64,000 nt of DNA from JAFLCL01 sp039809495 (GTDB lineage Bacteria; Myxococcota_A; Polyangia; Polyangiales; Sandaracinaceae): assembly GCA_039809495.1 (NCBI GenBank), contig JBDHVC010000020.1, forward strand, positions 1 to 64,000, read 5' to 3'. Below, piece by piece: positions 29,365-40,000 of the stretch (its first letter is position 1; each line of letters starts with the position of its first letter). Below the pieces are notes generated by a model. The model saw only the letters and a list, made by a program, of their open reading frames with translations, searched no databases and was not told the origin of the DNA. Made by a program: the position numbers and the translations under genes.

Positions 29365-30921
29365 TCAGCGTCGGCGACGCCGTGGCGAGCGCGCGGGCTC
29401 GCCTCCGCGCGCCTCGGAGGCTCCCCGCTCGAGGCGCGCGCTCGGCTCGCGCAGGGTCGGCTCGACGCCTCGCGCGTGGCACTCGATCTCGTAGAGCGTG
29501 AGCGCGTCGTCGAAGAACTCGCGGGAGGCGAGCGTCCCGAGCTTCCCCGTCCAGAGCCGCCGCTGGCAGCCGAGGACGACGCGCATGCGCTCCTTGATCC
29601 GTCGAGGGAGCGCGAGGGTGCGGGTGAGCTCGCTCATCGCCTCCTCGTACGCCGCCAGCGGATCGGGCGCGCCCGCGAGCGCCTCCTCGATCACGTCGAC
29701 GAGCAGGACGGCGAGGAGCACCGTGTCGCTCGGCACCCGACCCTCGCGCACGAACGCGTCGACGGCGTCGAGCCGCCGCCAGATCCTCGGGATCGTGCGC
29801 CCATCGGTCGGCGCGTCGTCGAGCAGCGCGCTCACCTCCGGCACGAGCACGGCGAGGACGCCCATCTCCCACGCGAGCCAGAGCGAGCGGTGAGCGGCGC
29901 CTCCGCGGAGCAGCCTGAGGAGCTCCTCGAAGAGCCGCGGCGGGGCCGCCCGCCGGAGCTCCTCGCGCTGCGCGACCATCGCGTCGTAGCACTCCGGATC
30001 GATGCCGACGTCGAGGCGCGCGCCGAACTTGATCGCTCGCAGGATCCGGACCGGATCCTCTCGAAACCGGACGTCCGGCAGGCCGATCGTGCCGAGCACG
30101 CGCCGCTCGACGTCCTTCATCCCTCCGACGAAGTCGATCACCTCCTCGCGCTCGACGTCGTAGAAGAGCCCGTTGATGCGGAAGTCGCGCCGCAGCGCGT
30201 CCTCGTGGGGGAACCCGAACACGTTGTCGTGGCGGATGAGGAGATCGGCGTCGTCCTCGCGCGACTTCGAGCGCGGCACGAGCGCCTCGTCGCGCTCGGA
30301 GGGCTCGACCCCGGAAGGATCCCGACGAAACGTCGCCGTCTCGATGACCTTGCCCGCGCCGAACAGGATGTGCGCGAGGCGAAAGCGCCGGCCGATCACG
30401 CGGCAATTGCGGAAGATCGCCTTGATCTCGTGCGGCCGCGCGTTGGTCGCGACGTCGAAGTCCTTGGGCTTCTTGTCGAGCAGGAGGTCGCGGACGCAGC
30501 CACCGACGAGGTAGGCGTGGAAGCCGTTGCGGACGAGCCGCCGAACGACCTTCACCGCGTCGTCGTCGAGGTGCTCGGCGGGGAAGGTGTGAGCGTGGAT
30601 CGTCGGGCGTGGCCCATCGACGAAGCGGGCGTCGGCGGGCTCACCCGCGCCGTCGGCGTCGATCGAGGGCGCCGCGACCGGCTCACCGCGCGTCGCCGCG
30701 TCGAGGGCCGAAGGCGGGCTCTCGTCCCCCGCCGGCTCCACGCCGCCGCGCGCTCGAGCGCGGCGACCTCTTCGCCTCCGCGGCTCTCCCGATCGCTCCG
30801 CCTCATCGGCGTCGGATCGCGGCCTCGTCGTCGACGTCGAGGCGTCTTGGGATCTGGTGTTCGGCTCGCCGCCCGACAGCATCGGCTCGGGCGTGAGCGA
30901 CTCCTCATCACGGTCGTTCAT
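29365..30921 (-). CDS. pcnB: Poly(A) polymerase I family protein
   Basis: 518 residues from the ATG at 30921; an in-frame ATG at 30948 and a GTG at 31050 are possible, but a TATCTA hexamer near 31031 lies inside the longest version. After about 100 low-complexity residues comes the nucleotidyltransferase domain: VGGCVRDLLL, the catalytic pair DFDVATNA, and RFRLAHILFG...IETATFR, which separates PcnB from CCA-adding enzymes. RRDFRINGLFYD and EDPVRILRAIKFGARL are the RNA-binding head. A basic tail (RSPRRRRR) closes the protein. The enzyme adds 3' poly(A) tails that speed RNA decay. It is convergent with the OmpA lipoprotein gene and has no operon partner. Confidence 0.9.
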   Translation of the reverse strand: MNDRDEESLTPEPMLSGGEPNTRSQDASTSTTRPRSDADEAERSGEPRRRRGRRARARGGVEPAGDESPPSALDAATRGEPVAAPSIDADGAGEPADARFVDGPRPTIHAHTFPAEHLDDDAVKVVRRLVRNGFHAYLVGGCVRDLLLDKKPKDFDVATNARPHEIKAIFRNCRVIGRRFRLAHILFGAGKVIETATFRRDPSGVEPSERDEALVPRSKSREDDADLLIRHDNVFGFPHEDALRRDFRINGLFYDVEREEVIDFVGGMKDVERRVLGTIGLPDVRFREDPVRILRAIKFGARLDVGIDPECYDAMVAQREELRRAAPPRLFEELLRLLRGGAAHRSLWLAWEMGVLAVLVPEVSALLDDAPTDGRTIPRIWRRLDAVDAFVREGRVPSDTVLLAVLLVDVIEEALAGAPDPLAAYEEAMSELTRTLALPRRIKERMRVVLGCQRRLWTGKLGTLASREFFDDALTLYEIECHARGVEPTLREPSARLERGASEARGGEPARSPRRRRR

Positions 30922-31091
30922 GTGGGCTCGTTCCCCGGGGCGTCTCATCGGCCCGACCGGGGTGGCTCCCTTCTTCCCAGAGGTCGGCAGCTCATCGGCT
31001 CCGAGGGGGCTCCTCCGCGTGTCCGACGGATAGATACCAGCCGGCCCCACCCCTCGGCAAGCCGACGCCGAGCGAGCGCGGCCGCGTCCGT

Positions 31092-31121
31092 CGGATCACG
31101 CCGAGCGACGGCGCGCCGTCA
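31092..31121 (-). repeat. Short copy of the stop-codon-anchored element
   Basis: Read on the minus strand, it begins with the TGA of the sigma54 regulator gene and continues CGGCGCGCC...CGGCGTGATCCG, matching the first 30 bases of the full element with a few changes. The remainder of the element is not clearly present. Confidence 0.6.
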
Positions 31122-32516
31122 GCTCGTCCCCTCGCCCTCGCCCTCCGCGCCCTTCTCCTTCGCCTCCCGGATCCCGAGCGCCTTCATCTTCTTGTAGAGG
31201 TGGCTCCGCTCGAGGCCGAGCCCCTCGGCCGTCCGCGTGACGTGGTTCTGGTGGTGCTCGAGCGCGCGCAGGATGAGGTCGCGCTCGACCTCGCGCACCA
31301 TCGCCTCGAGCGGCACCCCCGGCCGGAAGTACCCCGCCGCCCCCGCGCTCCCGACCGGGAGCTGCGCGCGCACGTCATCCTCGCCGATCGTGTCGCCCGG
31401 AGAGAGGATGACGAGGCGCTCGACGAGGTTGCGCAGCTCGCGGACGTTCCCAGGGAACGCGTAGCGCGAGAGCGCGCGGAGGGCTCCGTCGCTGAGGCGC
31501 TTCTCTCGGCGATCGTTCTCGATCGACGCGAGGTGCGCGAAGTGCTCGGCGAGCGCGGGGACGTCCTCGATCCGCTCGCGGAGCGACGGCACCCGGATCG
31601 GCACGACGTTCAGCCGATCGAAGAGGTCGGCCCGGAAGCTCCCCCGCTCGATCTCCTTCTCGAGCGCCTTGTTGGTCGCGGCGACGACGCGGACGTCGAG
31701 GGAGAGGAGCTCCCCGCCGCCGACGCGCTCGATCTCTCCCTCCTGGAGCACGCGCAGGAGCTTCGCCTGCATCGCGAGCGGCATGTCGCCGACCTCGTCG
31801 AGGAAGAGCGTCCCCTTGTGCGCGCGCTCGAACTTGCCGCGGCGCTGTCGCGTCGCGCCGGTGAACGCGCCCGCCTCGTGCCCGAAGAGCTCGCTCTCGA
31901 CGAGCTCCGCCGGCACCGCGGCGCAATTCATCTTCTCGAAGGGCTTGTTCGCGCGCTTGCTCCCGCGGTGGATCGCGGCGGCGACGAGCTCCTTCCCGGT
32001 CCCACGCTCGCCCGTGACGAGCACGGTGGCCGAGGCCGACGCCGCGAGCTCGATGCGCTCGCGGAGCCTGCGCATCGGCGCGCTCTCCCCGAGCAGCCCC
32101 GAGCCCTGCCCCGAGCGCTCCTTGAGATCACGGTTCTCCTCCGAGAGCTTCGCGTGCTCGAGCGCGCGCGAGAGCGAGAGGAGCAGCCGATCGGTCCCGA
32201 TCGGCTTCTCGAGGAAGTCGTGGGCGCCGAGGCGCGTCGCCTCGATGGCCGTCTCGATGTTGCCCTGGCCGCTCATCACGAGGATGGGCGCATCGATCGA
32301 GAGCGCCCGCAGCGCGAGCAAGAGCTCGAGGCCGCTCCTCCCCGGCATGTTCACGTCGAGGAGGAACGCGTCGTAGGCGCGGCTCTTCGCCTTCTCGAGC
32401 GCGATGTCGGCGGAGCCCGCGACGTCGACGTCGTAGTCCTCGACGCGCAGGGCGCGAGAGAGCGTCGAGAGGATGTTCTTCTCGTCGTCGACGACGAGGA
32501 TCGAGGCCGAGGCCAT
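31119..32516 (-). CDS. NtrC-family sigma54-dependent response regulator
   Basis: 465 residues from the ATG at 32516, which lies 5 nt after a TAGGAT hexamer. It has a receiver domain with phospho-acceptor Asp54 (FLLDVNMPG), an AAA+ domain with Walker A GERGTGKE, the sigma54-contact loop GAFTGA, Walker B TLFLDEVGD and arginine-finger region FPGNVRELRN, then a Fis-type helix-turn-helix at the end (RTAEGLGLERSHLYKKMKAL). Such proteins activate sigma54 promoters when phosphorylated. No sensor kinase is adjacent, so it is an orphan; its targets are unknown. It is divergent from the OmpR-type regulator that heads the efflux operon. Confidence 0.9.
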   Translation of the reverse strand: MASASILVVDDEKNILSTLSRALRVEDYDVDVAGSADIALEKAKSRAYDAFLLDVNMPGRSGLELLLALRALSIDAPILVMSGQGNIETAIEATRLGAHDFLEKPIGTDRLLLSLSRALEHAKLSEENRDLKERSGQGSGLLGESAPMRRLRERIELAASASATVLVTGERGTGKELVAAAIHRGSKRANKPFEKMNCAAVPAELVESELFGHEAGAFTGATRQRRGKFERAHKGTLFLDEVGDMPLAMQAKLLRVLQEGEIERVGGGELLSLDVRVVAATNKALEKEIERGSFRADLFDRLNVVPIRVPSLRERIEDVPALAEHFAHLASIENDRREKRLSDGALRALSRYAFPGNVRELRNLVERLVILSPGDTIGEDDVRAQLPVGSAGAAGYFRPGVPLEAMVREVERDLILRALEHHQNHVTRTAEGLGLERSHLYKKMKALGIREAKEKGAEGEGEGTS

Positions 32517-32521
32517 GCGCG

Positions 32522-32527
32522 ATCCTA
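32522..32527 (-). promoter_or_regulatory. -10-like hexamer for the first NtrC-type regulator
   Basis: On the minus strand TAGGAT ends 5 nt before the ATG at 32516, tight enough for a leaderless transcript. Confidence 0.5.
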
Positions 32528-32601
32528 GCGCACCGCGCGCGAGCGTCGCGTAGGAGCGCCGCGCGCACGCCGCGAGGGCGGCGCGCCCGTGGCTGTCGCG
32601 A

Positions 32602-32607
32602 TACAAT
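32602..32607 (+). promoter_or_regulatory. -10-like hexamer for the two-component/efflux operon
   Basis: TACAAT is the closest -10 match in the divergent region. It lies about 88 nt before the ATG at 32695, so unlike most genes here this operon would have a leader, which fits its strong Shine-Dalgarno sequence (GGAGG, 5 nt before the ATG). No clear -35 is seen. Confidence 0.45.
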
Positions 32608-32694
32608 CGCCGCACGCTGGCGTCGCGCTCGCACGATCGACCCCGCGCCGCCCGCGGAGCGCACCGATGCTCGCTCCGGTCGCTGGAGGTCTCG

Positions 32695-33369
32695 ATGCGG
32701 GTCCTGGTCCTCGACGATGACGACGAGACGCTTGAGGTGGTGGCGCACACGCTCACGCGCGAGGGACACGCCGTCGTCGCCACACGCTCGGCGAGCGAGG
32801 CGATGGCCGCGCTCCTCGGCGCGACGTTCGACCTCCTGGTGCTCGACGTGATGCTCGAGGGCGAGTCCGGGCTCGAGCTCTGCGCGCGGCTCCGCGAGGA
32901 CGGCTTCGCCGCGCCGATCCTCTTTCTGAGCGCGCGAGGGGCGGTGAGCGCGAGGGTCGACGGCCTGGACGCTGGCGGCGACGACTACCTTCCCAAACCG
33001 TTCGCCCTGCGTGAGCTCGTCGCGCGCGTCCACGCGCTCGGTCGGAGGGGGCCGATCACGCGCGCCGCCGTCCTCGAGCTCGGCGACCTTCGGCTCGACT
33101 TCGACGCCCGACGTGCCCGCGCGCGAGGCGAGGAGCTGCCGGTGACGGAGCGGGAGTGGGACATCCTCCGCGTGCTCGCGGACGCGCGAGGTCGCGTCGT
33201 ACCCTTCGACACGCTCCTCGAGCGGGTCTGGGGTGACGCGACCGAGGGCACGCGGGCGAGCCTCGAGGTGATCCTGTCGCGCCTGCGCAAGAAGATCGAC
33301 GGCGTCGCGCCCCACCCCGTGATCCGGACGGTGCGCGGCGCGGGCTACGCCCTCGAGACGAAGCCGTGA
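32695..33369 (+). CDS. OmpR/PhoB-family response regulator
   Basis: 224 residues. The receiver domain has the acidic pocket (VLDDDD), phospho-acceptor Asp51 (LLVLDVML) and Lys in LPKPF. The C-terminal winged helix ends with the classic SRLRKKIDG...IRTVRGAGYALE. The gene has a strong ribosome binding site (GGAGG). Its stop overlaps the GTG of the cognate kinase. With kinase, TolC-type channel, adaptor and RND pump in one run, it most likely controls this efflux operon in response to a toxic compound or metal, in the manner of CusR/CzcR systems; the ligand cannot be inferred. Confidence 0.92.
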   Translation: MRVLVLDDDDETLEVVAHTLTREGHAVVATRSASEAMAALLGATFDLLVLDVMLEGESGLELCARLREDGFAAPILFLSARGAVSARVDGLDAGGDDYLPKPFALRELVARVHALGRRGPITRAAVLELGDLRLDFDARRARARGEELPVTEREWDILRVLADARGRVVPFDTLLERVWGDATEGTRASLEVILSRLRKKIDGVAPHPVIRTVRGAGYALETKP

Positions 33370-34718
33370 CGAGGCCCTCGATCGAGCGATCCGTCGCGCG
33401 CGCCTACCTAGCGTCGGTCGTCGGGGTCGCGGCGACGATCCTCGCCACGAGCACCGTCGCGACGTGGCTGATCGTCCTGCGACGCGACGACGCGCAGGCG
33501 ACGGCGCTCGCGATGACGCTCGCGACGGAGCTCGACGAGCACCGTGCAGAGCCGCTCGCGTCCCTGGATCCGCTCGTCCGAGACGAGCTCTCGGAGCAGC
33601 GCTGGTTCCGACGACGCGTGGAGGCGTTCCTCGACGGCGCCCCGGTCGGGGTCACACCGACGGAGAGCCGCCTCTCGGCGTTCACCGGCCGTCATGGCTG
33701 CGGCACCGCGACGATCGACGGCGAGCTCGCGCGGCTGTGCGCGGTCCGGCCGAGCGAGCGCCTCGTGATCCTCGTCGCGTCTCCCCTGTCGCCGATCCTC
33801 TCGGCGGAGCTCCCGCTCCTCGCCGCCGTCGCGCTCGGCGGGGCGCTCGCCATCGCCCTCTTCGCGGCGCTCGCGCGGCGAGTCGTCCGGCGGAGCCTCC
33901 GGCCTCTCCGTGACTTCGAGCGCGCGATCGCCGCGCTCTCGCGCCCGGACGGCGAGCGCCTCGCCTCGAGCTGGGGCGCGAGGGAGATCGACGAGCTCGC
34001 GCGCACCTTCGACGGACTCCTCGCCCGTGTGGGCGAGGTCGTCCTGCGCGAGAAGCGCTTCGTCGCCAACGCGGCGCACGAGCTCCGCACGCCGCTCACG
34101 CGGCTGCGCGGGCAGCTCGAGGTCGTCCTGCGCGAGCAGGACGACGGCTCGGACCCCGCGCGGAGGCTCGGCTCGGCGGTACGGAGCGCGGACGAGCTCG
34201 CGCGCGCGCTCGACTCGCTCCTCGCGCTCTCGCGCGAGGATCCGCTCCGCCTGGAGCCCGTCGACCTCGACGAGCTCGCGCGCGAGCTCCACGAGCGCCT
34301 CGAGCCGAGCGATCACGCGCGCCTGCGCGTCGAGAGCGCCTCGGCGCTCGTCCGCGGGGACGCGATCCTGCTCGGGCTCGCCGCGCGAAACCTCGTGGAG
34401 AACGCGCTGAGACACGGCCGGGGCGACGTCGTCGTGCGGATCACCGATCGCGGCGATCGGCGCGCGCTGTCCGTGGAGGACGCCGGGCCGGGCGTCGCGC
34501 CCGAGGAGCTCGACGCGGTCCGCGAGCCCTTCGTGCGCGGCAAGGGCGCGAGCGCCCGCGGCGCGGGCCTCGGCCTCGCGCTCGCGGACCACGTCGCGAG
34601 GCGACACGGCGGTCGGCTCTCGCTCGCGAACCTCGAGCCCCACGGGCTCATCGCGTCGCTCGAGCTGCCCGCGTGGCGCGCGGGGGCGATTAGGGAGCGG
34701 TTAGGGGAGCGGTCGTAG
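33366..34718 (+). CDS. Sensor histidine kinase of the efflux operon
   Basis: 450 residues from a GTG at 33366 that overlaps the regulator stop. Membrane helix 1 is about 16-37 and helix 2 about 147-169, enclosing a periplasmic sensor of about 105 residues with two Cys in its last third (HGCGTATIDGELARLCAV). A HAMP linker precedes the HisKA box NAAHELRTPLTR with phospho-acceptor His238. The HATPase domain has the N box (NLVENALRHG), G1 (VEDAGPGVAPEE) and G2 (GAGLGLALADHV). It phosphorylates the adjacent OmpR-type regulator. The Cys pair could form a disulfide or bind metal. Confidence 0.9.
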   Translation: MTRPSIERSVARAYLASVVGVAATILATSTVATWLIVLRRDDAQATALAMTLATELDEHRAEPLASLDPLVRDELSEQRWFRRRVEAFLDGAPVGVTPTESRLSAFTGRHGCGTATIDGELARLCAVRPSERLVILVASPLSPILSAELPLLAAVALGGALAIALFAALARRVVRRSLRPLRDFERAIAALSRPDGERLASSWGAREIDELARTFDGLLARVGEVVLREKRFVANAAHELRTPLTRLRGQLEVVLREQDDGSDPARRLGSAVRSADELARALDSLLALSREDPLRLEPVDLDELARELHERLEPSDHARLRVESASALVRGDAILLGLAARNLVENALRHGRGDVVVRITDRGDRRALSVEDAGPGVAPEELDAVREPFVRGKGASARGAGLGLALADHVARRHGGRLSLANLEPHGLIASLELPAWRAGAIRERLGERS

Positions 34719-34729
34719 AGACGAGCGTC

Positions 34730-35962
34730 ATGCTCCCGGTCTCGATGCGCCGACCGCGCGTCGCGCTGCTCGCGTTGCTCGCGCTGCTCGACGCTCGCGC
34801 CCGCGCCGACGCGCCGCCCGACGCCGCGCCGATCACGCTCGCCCGAGCGCAGGCGCTCGCCGAGGAGCGCGCGCCCGACGTGCTCGTCGCGCTCGCGCGC
34901 GACGCGACCGCGCACGCGGACGTCGAGGTCGCCGGCATCTACCCCGATCCACAGCTCGGCGTCGGGACGACGAGCGGGACCGCCCTCCTCTACGCCTCCC
35001 TCTACGTCACCCTCCCGCTCTTCGGTCAGCTCGACACGGCCGTCGACGCCGCGCGCGCGCAGGCGAGCGTGGCCGACGCGGACGTCGACGTCGCGCGCCT
35101 CGACGCGCGGTTCGCGGCATCAATCGCGTGGTGGACGCTCTGGCAAGCGAGCCGCGAGCTGGAGATCGCCCTCGACAACGGCGCGCGCCGCGAGCGGCTG
35201 CTCGAGATCGCCGAGGCGCGCTTCGCGGAGGGGGCCGCTCCGCGCCTCGACGTACTCCGCGCGCGAGCGGCGGCGCGTCTCGCCGCGGCCGAGGCTGCGT
35301 CGCTCCGCGAGCGACGCCGAGGGGGCGCGGCGGCGCTCTCCGTCCTGCTCGGGCAGGCGGACGGCGCGACGGAGCTCCCGCCGGACGCGCCCACCATGGC
35401 GGCGATCGCGCTCGACGACGACCGGCTGCACGCCCTCGTCGACGAGCACCCGGTCGTCGTCCGAGCGCGGCGGCTCGTACGCACCGCGGACGCCCTCGTG
35501 ACGCGCGAGCACAGGGCGCGGTGGCCGCTCATCGGCGCGCAGGTGGGCGGGAGCTTCTTCGAGCGTCAGCCGCCGCCCACCCACGACGTGAGCGTCACGC
35601 TGACCTTCGACGTCCCGATCTTCGACGAGCCACGGATCACCCGCGCGGAGACGGCGCGCCGCGAGGCCGCGGTGGAGCTCGAGGCCGTCGCCGCAGGCGT
35701 CACCGCGCAGCTCACGAGCGCCCGCGCCGACGCGCTCGCCGCGCTCCGCCGGAGGGACGCGATCCAGGCCGACGTCGTGCCCGCGGCCACCGAGGCGGCC
35801 GACCTGGCGCTCGAGGCGTACGAGAGCGGCGGGCTCGATCTGACGAGCGCGCTCGTGGCCGAGCAGACACGCACCGACGCCGTGGCGGCGCTCGTCGCGG
35901 CGACCGGCGAGCTCGGGCGCGCTCGGGCCGCGCTCGAGCACGCCGCAGGGAGGAGCCTTTGA
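34730..35962 (+). CDS. TolC-family outer-membrane efflux channel
   Basis: 410 residues, start ATG at 34730 (an in-frame ATG at 34745 is possible). The signal peptide ends about residue 27 (ARARADA). Two OEP-type repeats follow, each with long amphipathic helices and short beta strands, including VEVAGIYPDPQLGVGTT, LYVTLPLFGQLDTAVDAARA and VTLTFDVPIFDEPRI, where the strands insert in the outer membrane and the helices form the periplasmic tunnel. It provides the exit duct for the adaptor and pump encoded next. It sits 11 bp after the kinase stop, and its own stop overlaps the adaptor start. Confidence 0.9.
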   Translation: MLPVSMRRPRVALLALLALLDARARADAPPDAAPITLARAQALAEERAPDVLVALARDATAHADVEVAGIYPDPQLGVGTTSGTALLYASLYVTLPLFGQLDTAVDAARAQASVADADVDVARLDARFAASIAWWTLWQASRELEIALDNGARRERLLEIAEARFAEGAAPRLDVLRARAAARLAAAEAASLRERRRGGAAALSVLLGQADGATELPPDAPTMAAIALDDDRLHALVDEHPVVVRARRLVRTADALVTREHRARWPLIGAQVGGSFFERQPPPTHDVSVTLTFDVPIFDEPRITRAETARREAAVELEAVAAGVTAQLTSARADALAALRRRDAIQADVVPAATEAADLALEAYESGGLDLTSALVAEQTRTDAVAALVAATGELGRARAALEHAAGRSL

Positions 35963-37041
35963 GGCGCGCCCTGATCGTCGCGCTCGCGTGCCTCGCCGCC
36001 GCGTGCCACTCCGCCTCGGAGTCGCCGCCCGAGCCCCCTCGGGCGGTCGTGCGCTGCGCGCCGGTCGAGGCGCGCGCCTGGATCGAGCAGCGCGCGCTGC
36101 GCGGCACCGTGTCGACGCGGCCCGATCGGGACGCGCTGCTCTCCGCGCAGGTCCCCGGCCGCCTCCTGCGTGTCGACGTACGAGAGGGCGACGCGGTCGA
36201 GGCCGGGCAGGTCGTCGCCGAGGTGGAGAGTGGCCCGCTCCGAGACGGCGTGCGGCAGGCGCAGGCGCTCCTCGGCGCGGCCGAGGCCCAGCGAGCTGCC
36301 GCGACCGCCGAGGTCGCGCGGGAGCAGCACCTCTTCGAGCGCGGGATCAGCGCTCGGCAGACGCTCGAGGCCGCCCAGGCGACGCTCGGCCAGGCCGAGG
36401 GCTCGGCGGCGCTCGCCGTCGCACAGCTCGACCTCGCGCGACAGAGCCTCGCGCGCGCGAGGATCCACGCACCGATCCGCGGCGTCGTCGTGCGCCTCTT
36501 CCGTCGCGAGGGTGAGGTGGTCGACGGGACCCCGGCGACGCCGATCCTCGAGGTCGCCGATCCGAGCGCGCTCGAGCTCACGGCCAGCGTCCCGGCGCGA
36601 GACCTGCTCGTCATCGCACCGGGACAACGTGCCCAGGTCACCCTCGAGCCGCTCCCCGAGCGGCCGCTCTCGGCGAGCGTGGCTGCGATCTCGCCCGCCG
36701 TCGACGCCACGAGCGGTGTCGGCACGGTCCGCCTCGCGCTCGAAGCGAGCGGCCTGCGCATCCCCATCGGCGTCGTCGGCGTGGCGAGCGTGCAGGTCTC
36801 GGGCGAAGAGACCGCCGACGTCGTCCCGCTCGAGGCGATCCGCAATGCCGGCGGGACGAACACCGAGATCGTCCTCTGCGAGCGCGGCCACGCGCGCCCC
36901 ATCCCCGTCGTCGTCGGCGAGCGGCGCGCGACGCTCGCGCGGATCACGAGCGGCCTCGAGGGAATCTCTCGGCCAGCGCGCGTGGTGGTCGCCGGGCTCG
37001 TGGGGCTCGAGGACGGAACCGCGATCGAGGAGGCGCGATGA
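35959..37041 (+). CDS. RND efflux periplasmic adaptor (membrane fusion) lipoprotein
   Basis: 360 residues from a TTG at 35959, supported by GGGAGG 5 nt upstream and by the signal peptide starting there (RRALIVALACLAAAC). The lipobox is AAAC. The order is barrel-sandwich half (AQVPGRLLRVDVREGDAVEAG), coiled-coil hairpin (about 95-155, AREQHLFERGISARQTLEAA), second lipoyl half (ARARIHAPIRGVVVRLFRREG), beta barrel and membrane-proximal domain. It bridges the RND pump and the TolC-type channel in the periplasm. 4-bp overlaps at both ends place it inside the operon. Confidence 0.9.
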   Translation: MRRALIVALACLAAACHSASESPPEPPRAVVRCAPVEARAWIEQRALRGTVSTRPDRDALLSAQVPGRLLRVDVREGDAVEAGQVVAEVESGPLRDGVRQAQALLGAAEAQRAAATAEVAREQHLFERGISARQTLEAAQATLGQAEGSAALAVAQLDLARQSLARARIHAPIRGVVVRLFRREGEVVDGTPATPILEVADPSALELTASVPARDLLVIAPGQRAQVTLEPLPERPLSASVAAISPAVDATSGVGTVRLALEASGLRIPIGVVGVASVQVSGEETADVVPLEAIRNAGGTNTEIVLCERGHARPIPVVVGERRATLARITSGLEGISRPARVVVAGLVGLEDGTAIEEAR

Positions 37042-40000
37042 GCCTCGGCGACTGGGCGCTCCGCCATCGCGCCCTCGTCCTCTCGCTGCTCACGCTCGCG
37101 GTGATCGGCGGCGCGCTGGCGGCGCCGCGCCTCGCGAGCGGGATCTATCCGGAGGTCGAGTTTCCGCGGGTCGGCGTCGTCGTTCGTCAGGGTGACGCCC
37201 CGCCCGACGTCTTCCAGGCGACCGTGACGCGCCCCGTCGAGGAGGCGCTCATGACGGTGCTGGGCGTCGAGCGGGTTCGCTCGCGGACGATCCGAGGAGG
37301 CGTCGAATTCCAGCTCCTCTTCGCGCCGGGGACCGACATGTGGCGCGCCCTCCAGCTCGTCGAGTCGAGCGTCAGCGACGTCCGGGCGAGCCTCCCCTCG
37401 GACACGCTCATTCGGGTCGTCCGCATCACCCCCGTCTCGTTCCCCATCCTCTCGTTCAACGTGACGGGGCTCCGCGATCTGCGCGCCCTCCACGAGGTCG
37501 CCGAATACACGCTGCGACCCACGATCGCGCGCGTCCCGGGCGTCGGTCGCGTCGAGGTGCTCGGCGGCGACGTCCGCGAGATGGAGGTCATCGTCGATCC
37601 GGAGCGCGCCGCGGCGGCCCACCTCCGCCTCGAGGACCTCGCGACCCGCGTGCGGCGCTCGATCCCGTTCGTCGCCGTCGGCCGCTTCGAGCAGGACCAC
37701 ACCCTCTCGACCGTCATCGCCTCTGCGGAGGCGCGGAGCGAGCGGGATCTCGCGGCGGTCCCCGTCGGGATCGACGCCAACGGCGCGCCGATCCCGCTCG
37801 GCAGCGTCGCCGACGTAGAGCAGGGCGCAGAGGATCGCCTCTACCGGACGTCCAGCCCCGAGGGCGAGGCGGTGCTCGTCAGCGTCTCGCGCCTCGAGGG
37901 TGCGAGCACTCCCGACGTCGTGCGCGGGGTGCTCCGCGCGCTGGACACGCTACGCGCGACGCTGCCCGCCGGGGTCCGCGTCGAGCCCGTCTACGATCAG
38001 AGCCTCCTCGTCGAGGAGTCGATCGCGAGCGTCCGAGACGCGATCCTCCTCGGCGTCGGGCTCTGCGTCGTCGTGCTCGGCCTGTTCTTGCGCGACGTGC
38101 GCGCGGGCTTCGTCGCCGCGCTCGCCGTCCCAGCGACGCTCGCGGCCACGTTCCTCGCGATGCTCCTGGCCCGGCAGACGCTGAACCTGATGTCGCTCGG
38201 CGGGATGGCCGTGTCGATCGGCCTCGTCGTCGACGACGCGATCGTCGTCGTCGAGGCGATCGCGATGCGGCTCGAGCACGGCGCCTCGCCCGAGGACGCC
38301 GCGCGCGAGGGAACCCGCGAGCTGTCCGCGGCGGTGATCGGGACGACGATCACGACCGTGGTCGTCTTGGCGCCGCTCGCGTTCCTCGGCGGCGTGGTCG
38401 GCGACTTCTTCAGCGCCCTCGCGACCACGCTCGCCTCGGCCGTCGTGATCTCGCTCTTCGTCGCGCTCTTCGTGATCCCGATCGCCGCCGCCCGGATCAT
38501 GCGTTCGCGCCCGAAGCGCGCGCCGAGCCCGCTCGCGCGCGCCTTCGGCCGCGCGGCGCGGTGGTCGGCCCGGCGCCCCTGGGTCGGCGTCGCGACGATC
38601 GCGGCCGCGGTCGGGATCCTCGCGTGGGGCGGAGACCACGTCCAGAGCGGGTTCATGCCCACCTGCGACGAGGGGGCGTTCGTCATCGACTACTTCACGC
38701 CGACGACGACGTCGCTGTCGGACACCGATCGCGCGGCGGCGCAGATCGAGCAGATCCTGCGCGAGACGCCCGAGGTCGAGACGTTCTCGCGGCGCACGGG
38801 GGCCGAGCTCACGCCGATGGCCGTCACGCTGCTGAACCAGGGCGACTTCATCGTACGGCTGCGGCCGCTCCCGCGACGCTCCGCCGAGGAGGTGATCGCC
38901 GACGTTCGCGCGCGCATCGAGCGGACGGTCCCCGCCGTCCGCACGGAATTCGTCCAGATCCTACAGGACATGCTGAACGACCTCTCGGGCGCTCCGCGCC
39001 CGATCGAGGTCAAGGTCTTCGGCCCCGACTACGCAGAGCTCGCGCGGCTCGCGCGCGAGGTCGCCGCCCGCCTCGAGCGCGTCGAGGGGGCGGTCGACGT
39101 CTACGACGGCGTCGAGCAGCCGTCTGCCGAGGTCCTGGTCGACATCGATCGTCCGGCGAGCGCGCGGCTCGGGCTCGCGCCGGACGACGTCGCGCACGAG
39201 ATCGGCGACGCCCTCCTCGGCGTGAACGCCGGGGCGATGCGGTGGCTGGATCGCCTCATCAACGTGCGCGTCCGCTTTCCGGACGAGGTGCGCTTCGCGC
39301 CCGAGCGGCTGAGCCGCCTGCCGCTCACGACCGCGAGCGGCGAGCAGGTCACGCTCGCGACGCTCGCGCGCGTCCACCCGGCCGACGCGCCGACCGTGCT
39401 CCTCCACGAGGGCCTCGAGCCGGTGGTCATCGTCACCGCGGACCACGAGGGGCGGGACCTCGGCGGCGTCGTCTCGGATCTGCGCGCGGCGCTCGGCGAG
39501 CTCCACCCCCCGCTCGGCTATCACCTCGAGCTCGGGGGGCAGTACGCGAGCCGCGAGGAAGCGTCGCGGAGCCTGACGCTCGTCGCGCTCGCCGCGATCT
39601 TGCTCGTCCTCGTCGTGCTCATCGCGCAGTTCGGAGGCCTCCGCCCAGCGCTCGCCGTCCTGCTCACCGCGCCGCTCGCGCTCGTCGGCGCGCTCCTCGC
39701 TCTCCTCGTCACGCGGACGCCGCTCGACGTCTCGTCGTCGATGGGCGCCGTGCTGCTCGTCGGGCTCGCCGTGAAGAACGGCATCCTCCTCCTGGAGGTC
39801 GCCGAGGAGCACGCGCGCGTCGACGGGGTCGACTACGCCGAGGCGCTCGAGATCGCCGTCGAGCGTCGCATCCGACCGATCGCGATGACCACGCTCGCGA
39901 CGCTCGCGGGCCTGCTCCCGCTCTCGCTCGCGATCGGGGCCGGCGCCGAGATGCAGCGGCCCCTCGCGGTCGCGGTGATCGGGGGCCTCGCGCTCTCCGC

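Noticed and set aside
30922..31050. N-terminal extension of pcnB to a GTG at 31050
   Set aside because: A TATCTA hexamer falls inside it and the extra residues show no conserved character; the ATG at 30921 or 30948 is more likely.
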